From contig CM034314.1 in the NCBI GenBank assembly GCA_019925795.1, forward strand, positions 31,241,774 to 31,305,773: DNA of 64,000 nt. Reading direction: 5' to 3'. The translations under genes and the position numbers were made by a program. Source of the DNA: Dendrobium chrysotoxum. Taxonomy: Eukaryota; Streptophyta; Magnoliopsida; Asparagales; Orchidaceae. Positions 59,167-64,000 of this stretch are shown in pieces. Numbering within the stretch: position 1 is the stretch's first letter; the number at the start of each line of letters is the position of its first letter. The notes under the pieces were generated by a model, which ran no database searches, was not told the origin of the DNA, and worked only from the letters and a program-made list of their open reading frames with translations.

Positions 59167-59475
59167 CATTTGTGAGCTTCCTTGATGTGGATGCTACATT
59201 CGAAATTGTTGTATGAATTTTCTCATTTCAGTACGTAATGAGTTCACCTCCTTTCTTAGATTTACTATTTAACTTAAATTTCTTCCATCGTTACTTATCC
59301 CCTCATTCGTGCTATGAGGAAAATATCGTGTAGGAGTGACACCAAACCCTTGGTTTCTAACTCTCCCTGGGTGTTCAGGCCCCATAAATATAGTGAACAC
59401 CATTTCGTTAGCCTCCATATTCCCATCCTCTGGTGTCAGCCCATCCTCAGCCAAAAGCTCGCAAGCTTGTGTCTA
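59167..59475 (-). pseudogene. CACTA transposase-associated protein exon
   Basis: Minus strand: 'ELLAEDGLTPEDGNMEANEM' then 'MGPEHPGRVRNQGFGVTPTR', which is the hallmark 'GPEHPGRVRGxGxGVTPT' block of plant En/Spm proteins (Transposase_24 type), followed by a helical 'VNLRKEVNSLRTEMRKFI' tail with two stops. It ends at a donor, ATG|GTATGT (59,166). The start is lost to the LINE at 59,476. The protein would bind element ends. Confidence 0.7.
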
Positions 59476-61361
59476 TACAACAACAACAACAACAACAACA
59501 AGCCTTTATCCCACTACGTGGGGTCGGCTACATTAATCCTTTTTCTCCATTGTGTCCTGTTAAAAGTCAAATTCTCTTTTAAATATAATAAAGAAAGATC
59601 ATTTCTAATATTTTCTAACCAAACCTTTTTAGATCTACCTCTAGCTTTCTTAACATAAGTCAAATCTAAGACCTCTACTTTCCTAACCGGGTCATCGGGA
59701 GACCGCCGTTTTATGTGACCAAACTATCTAAGGCGACTCTCTCTAATCTTATCTTCCACTGGAGCTACTCCAACCTTTTCACGAATATGCTCATTTCATA
59801 TCCTATCTCTAAGGGTAAAGCCACTCATCCACCTGAGCATCCTCATCTCTGCAACACTTAACTTAGGATTATGCTTCTCTTTTAATGGACAACATTCAGC
59901 ACCATAAAGCATTGTAGGTCTCACCACCATGTTATAGAATTTTCCTTTAAGTTTGAGGGGTACTTTTCTATCACACAATAAGCCCGATGCATTCCTCCGC
60001 TTCGACCATCCAACTTGGATTCTACTGATAATATCCCCATCTATTTCACCATCACTCTGAACAATAGATCCAAGATATGTAAAATGTGTAATCTTATTAA
60101 TGACTTGATCGGCCAAAGTCACAATCCCCTCACTAGGTCTATTATTACTAAAATTACACTCCATATATTCCATTTTAGATCTACTCAAGAGAAAACCTTT
60201 AGACTCTAAGGTTGACCTCCACAATTCTGGTTTACCTTCAACTCCCTGTCTAGTCTTATCAGCAAGAAGAATATCATCAGCAAAAACCATACACCAAGGT
60301 ACATCCCCTTAAAAATGTCTAGTGAGAACATCTATGACTAAAGCAAAAAGATATGGGCTTAAGGCTGATCCTTGATGTAATCCAACCGAAATAGGGAAAT
60401 ACTTGGTCAAACCACCTTGTGTTTGAACACAAGTAATAACTTCTTCATACATATCTTTAATGATTTGAATATAAGCATTATTAAATCCTTTCTTTTCAAG
60501 AACTCTCCATAGAACTTTTCTTGGAACTTTACCATATGCTTTTTCTAAATCAATAAATATCATATGTAAATCCTCCTTATTCTCTCTATATTTCTCCATC
60601 AAACCTCTTAATAAATGTATGGCTTCCATAGTAGACCTACCCAGCATGAATCCAAATTGATTTTGAGAAACATTAGTATCACGCCATAACCTATGCTCCA
60701 TAACACATTCCCATAGTTTTAAAGTATGACACATTAACTTAAGTCCTCTATAATTCGCACAATCTTGTGCATCACCTTTATTCTTCAAAATAGGGATTAA
60801 CACACTCATTCTCCACTCATCTGGCATCTTTTTAGTCTTCAAAATAGTATTAAAAAGTTTAGTAAGCCAAGAAATTCCTTCATCTCCTAAGCATTTCCAC
60901 ACCTCTATTAGAATATCATCAGGTCCAACAGCTTTTCCACCCTTCATTTTCTTAAAACCACTCTAACTTCGGTTTTACTAATACGCCGATAAAAATAGAA
61001 ATCTTTATTTTCGTTTAGGGTACTAAAGTCACTACAGTCAATTTTATTTTCACATTCTTCATTTAAAAGTTTAGCAAAATATCTCATCCACCTTTGTTGA
61101 ATATCATCTTCTAAAAAAAGTAATTTTTGATCTTCGTCCTTAATACACTTTACTTGAACTAAATCCTTACTACTCCTATCTCTTTGTTTGGCTAACTTAT
61201 ACATATATCTTTCTCCCTCCTTAGTATCTAATCTATTATATAAATCACTAAAAGCTAAACTCTTTGCATCGCATATTGCTTTCTTAGATTCCTTACGTAC
61301 CTCTTTATATAATTTCCAATTATCAAAATTTTTACAATTAAACCAATTTTTATAACAAATC
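59476..61361 (-). mobile_element. RTE-clade LINE, 3' part
   Basis: Minus strand. The 3' end is a (TTG)n tail (59,476-59,501 as caa repeats), preceded by the widespread plant RTE 3' motif 'cactacgtggggtcggcta'. The 5' side is interrupted at 61,361 by a copia LTR in the linker between endonuclease and RT; the rest should continue beyond that element, outside the window. Confidence 0.88.
59500..61204 (-). pseudogene. RTE LINE reverse transcriptase, nearly complete
   Basis: Minus strand in three open pieces. 'KDLVQVKCIKDEDQKLL' (61,204-60,944), a frameshift, then RT 'GGKAVGPDDILIEVWK', 'QFGFMLGRSTMEAI', 'MIFIDLEKAYGKVPRK' (motif A Asp changed to Gly after AY) and 'GLHQGSALSPYLFALVID'; an in-frame TAA at 60,310, then 'MVFADDILLA' (FADD), 'FTYLGSIVQSDGEID', 'LYGAECCPLK', 'MRMLRWMSGFTLRDRI' and the C-terminal 'REKVGVAPVEDKIRESRLR' with stops. 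It copies LINE RNA at the nicked target. Inactive. Confidence 0.88.
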
Positions 61362-63057
61362 TGAAAGTTCGAAAGGGATGTTAAGCCCTAGTGAACTAGT
61401 CCCGAGGCTAACCAAGAGGGGGGTGAATTGGTTATTTAAAAATTTCACGATAACTTCAAAAATCTTTTCGATACTTAGCAGCGGAAACAAGTAAACAATA
61501 ACGAAAAGATCAACCAACGATATTCACCCAAGCAGTTTATATTGAAAAGTAAAGTGCAAAACTAAATCAGAAAAGCAAACCAGATTTTATAGTGGTTCGG
61601 TCAACTTGACCTACGTCCACTCCCCGGAGCCTCCCCTCCGGGTATTGCACTAAACGAAAGTGACTCTCCTTTTGCTCCCACAGCAAGGCGGAGAAGCCTG
61701 TACAAAAATCTCCTTTTCACCACACGGTGAGGCAGAGAACCCGACCTCCTTTCGCTTCCTCCTAAAGCAGGCAGAGAACCTTCGAACTCCTTTCGCTTCC
61801 TCCTGAAGCAGGCAGAGAACCTACGAACTCCTTTCGCTTCCACCTGAAGCGGGCAGAGAACCCGGATCTTCTTGCGAACGATCCTCCCACGAAGAACACC
61901 GACTAGACGACAGACGATGAGCGGAGAAGACGACTCTGATCCGTGCTTGGAGCAACCTTAGTGAATCCCTCACTAACTCCCCCTCACAAGATCTCTTCTC
62001 TCTCTCCCAACTCTCTCTTCTCTCTAGGGTTTCTCAGGGAAGGAAGGTAGCAAAAGATTTTTCCAAAAATTGGAAAAAGTTCTTTTAAAGGAGGGCTTAA
62101 AATTTGCCCTAAATCTCAACTTCTCGGCTAAGATCGTCCAGGACGATCGGTAGATCGTCCTGTACGATCAGTTCAAATTCAGCTGTTTCAGCCTGGACGA
62201 TCTGGCTCTTCTGGACGATCAGTAGAAAAAGTTGTTCTTATCGTCCCGTACGATCCTGCGATCGTCCGGGACGATTAGTTCAAATTGAAGGAAATCGTCC
62301 AGAAGACAGTTCGGGTCGTCCAGAGAAATCTGTGCTGGACGACCAAAAAATGACTTGATCGTCCAGGACGATAGGGTAATTGTCCGGTACGATTAGTTCA
62401 AAAAGGCCCCAAATCGTCCTATACATAGTTCTGGACGTACAGCTTAAATGCACTAGACGATCCAGATCGTCCGGGACGATCCTGCGATCGTCCGGGACGA
62501 TATGATCGTATCAACCAAAAATTAATTGCTTTCCTTAATTACCAGATTAAATTAGGCATGATTGTACTGAATCGTCCGGGATGATACACGTATCGTCCGG
62601 GACGATCAGACCAAGTATCTAAAAATAAGAACTTGCCTAACTTGATCTGGCGGCTGAGAATTTCTGATTTGGGAATATCGTCCCGTACGATCCGTAGATC
62701 GTCCAGGACGATCGGCTCAATCAGACCCTCTTAACTTAGTCACCCTAATTAGGGTTTCTATTTTAACTGGATCATCCAGGACGATGTGGATATCGCCCAG
62801 GACGATCTGAACAAATTTTTAACAGAAACTCTAATTCACTCAATCTCTCTCCCTGAGTGTGTGTGTGCAAGGTTACTTAGCTAGGGAATCAGTTACATTA
62901 CAATTGACTCAATAAAAAGAAAAATCATACATTTGACACACTTGGAGCCGATCTTGAGTTGGCTTGAGTGGCTCGCGGTCTTTTGTGCCTGAAACAGATT
63001 AGCCAAGCAAAACACACTGGAAACATGTTTGTCATCATCAAAACCAGATTTGCAATA
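61362..63057 (-). mobile_element. 3' LTR of copia element at right edge
   Basis: 1,696 bp, minus strand, TATTGCAAATC at 63,057 to TTTCA at 61,362. A purine tract lies at its right (63,058-63,072), so the body extends right and out of the window. The palindrome array (62,130-62,810) is the least decayed here: 'gatcgtccgggacgat' is found repeatedly with both CGs intact. Minisatellite at 61,735-61,870. The flank at the LINE side is aaatc (61,357-61,361), which should recur beyond the missing 5' LTR. Confidence 0.9.
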
Positions 63058-64000
63058 ATCTCCCTCTTTTTGATGATGGCAAACATTTGTAAAGTGGTCT
63101 GAAAATAAAAGTAAACTAGGAGATCCAATAAACAAATATTATTATTATTTTTTTTTTTTAAATTTTCATTTAACAGCTAAAACAATACATGAAGCATGAC
63201 TCAGAAAACAGAAATAGACACGACTACAACTGACTCCCCCTTTTGACATCATAAAAAGGAGGAGCAAAAAACATAACACGGAAATAAAACATAAAATAAA
63301 ACAACTACAAAACAGGAAAATTAGAATTTTTCCTTGATTTTAGATTCAAAAATTAATGACAGGACGATTGACAGCGCTGAAAGCCAAAAAAGGTTAGAAA
63401 TAATCAACTTTCGTAACTCCGACCCCAGGCACCTTATCGATGCAAACCTCTTTCAACATAAAAATCCGATTCAGAATAAGAGACATTAGATTTGAAAAGA
63501 AATCCTTTCAAGCCTCGTTCCAGAAAAATATCTGATATAATAGTGTTACAAAGTAAAAAATCAGAAATCATGATTTTCAAAACCCAAGCTTTTGAAAATA
63601 TTAAGTGGCGCACAGATTCCTCTAAGACATTTAACAATCTGAAAGGAAAGAAAGCTTGTTTTGGGCTCATTTTGTACCTCTTTTTCAAATTGGTTGGCGC
63701 TTTGCGCATCTTTTGATTTTTGATACACTTTGTGTACCAATTTGGCAATTTCGCATCTTTTTAGTTTTGGGCTCATTTTATGCCTCTTTTTCAAATTATC
63801 TGGCGCACTGTGCATCTTTTATAAGCTTTCTCCTTTTCATAATTATTAAAGAGTCTCAGCTGTGAGATTATCTTCCAGACATAGGAGATGACTCTCCGCA
63901 GTAAGGAAGAATGATTCACAAAACAAAATCCATACAACATATGATAAATGCAATCACTTGGTTTAGAAAATCAACCTAATGACTCAAGACTTTAAAAAAC
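63058..64000 (-). mobile_element. 3' internal region of copia element at right edge
   Basis: Two purine tracts (63,058-63,072 and about 63,236-63,254), then noncoding sequence equal to 21,600-22,540 in reverse, including the twin direct repeat (63,660-63,830). There is no envelope-position ORF or internal palindrome array between the second tract and this region, so this is an envelope-less element like the one at 14,425. Small overlapping open frames here are not genes. Confidence 0.8.

Larger units (their letters stand above)
57684..59475 (-). mobile_element. CACTA (En/Spm) element, 3' part
   Basis: The end at 57,684 reads cactgccagaaaaaggggct, a CACTA-type terminus. Next to it are subterminal short repeats. 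A transposase-associated exon lies on the minus strand at 59,475-59,167, pointing toward this end, so 57,684 is the element's 3' terminus. An RTE LINE breaks it at 59,476. The other end is not in the window. Confidence 0.65.

Noticed and set aside
63434..63865. Several overlapping small open frames on both strands
   Set aside because: They fall in the shared noncoding 3' region of the copia family and are not kept as protein in the copies at 21.7 kb and 24.9 kb.
1..64000. tRNA or rRNA genes, CRISPR arrays, host protein genes
   Set aside because: I looked on both strands; Met-tRNA-like matches are only primer sites next to LTRs, and all sizeable coding signals belong to mobile elements.

Overview
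This window looks like intergenic nuclear DNA of a flowering plant. It is AT-rich and made almost entirely of nested, decayed transposable elements. I found no convincing host gene, tRNA, rRNA or CRISPR array. Evidence for a plant: Ty1/copia elements with an initiator-Met tRNA primer site (tggtatcagagc) and an extra envelope-position ORF as in the SIRE/Maximus lineage, Athila-type Ty3/gypsy remains, RTE-type LINEs whose 3' end carries the common plant motif around 'gtggggtcggctac', and an En/Spm (CACTA) end. The species cannot be told from this.

Layout. 1-5,185: a noncoding LTR-like repeat ('family A') partly duplicated in tandem with a 2,692-bp period. 5,190-7,364: a truncated minus-strand copia fragment (gag piece plus 5' LTR). 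7,365-11,269: an Athila-like gypsy fossil (gag, primer site, LTR), minus strand. 11,270-30,345: a minus-strand copia element (3' LTR, envelope-position ORF, internal palindrome array, RT-RNaseH, integrase, protease, gag) split by a complete plus-strand relative at 14,425-24,221, which has two 1.66-kb LTRs and a perfect acatg target duplication. 30,406-31,687: a more GC-rich, organelle-like island bounded by inverted repeats. 31,690-34,068: an RTE LINE, plus strand. 35,740-36,988 and 48,463-50,300: the two halves of a minus-strand gypsy pol fossil, split by an old minus-strand copia element (36,989-48,462) whose integrase is itself split by a solo LTR (43,302-44,843, ctaag duplication). 50,301-51,845: an Athila-like LTR, plus strand. 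51,848-55,250: an inverted, diverged family A copy. 57,684 onward: a CACTA end with a transposase exon, invaded by an RTE LINE (59,476-61,361), which is invaded by another copia element whose 3' LTR is 61,362-63,057 and whose body runs off the window.

Main biological point. In two copia elements gag contains a 722-nt segment with plant splice signals (GAG|GTATGTGAG ... branch-like CTRAC ... TTTTGTAG|G). Read through, gag gains a coiled coil and the only canonical CCHC knuckle, then stops at TGATGA just before the acceptor. Spliced, gag joins protease-pol exactly in frame. A third, older element lacks exactly this segment. I infer a Gag versus Gag-Pol switch by intron retention. A second point: envelope-position ORFs in two elements are preceded by an internal array of the same palindromes that fill the LTR U3, which suggests a private internal promoter.
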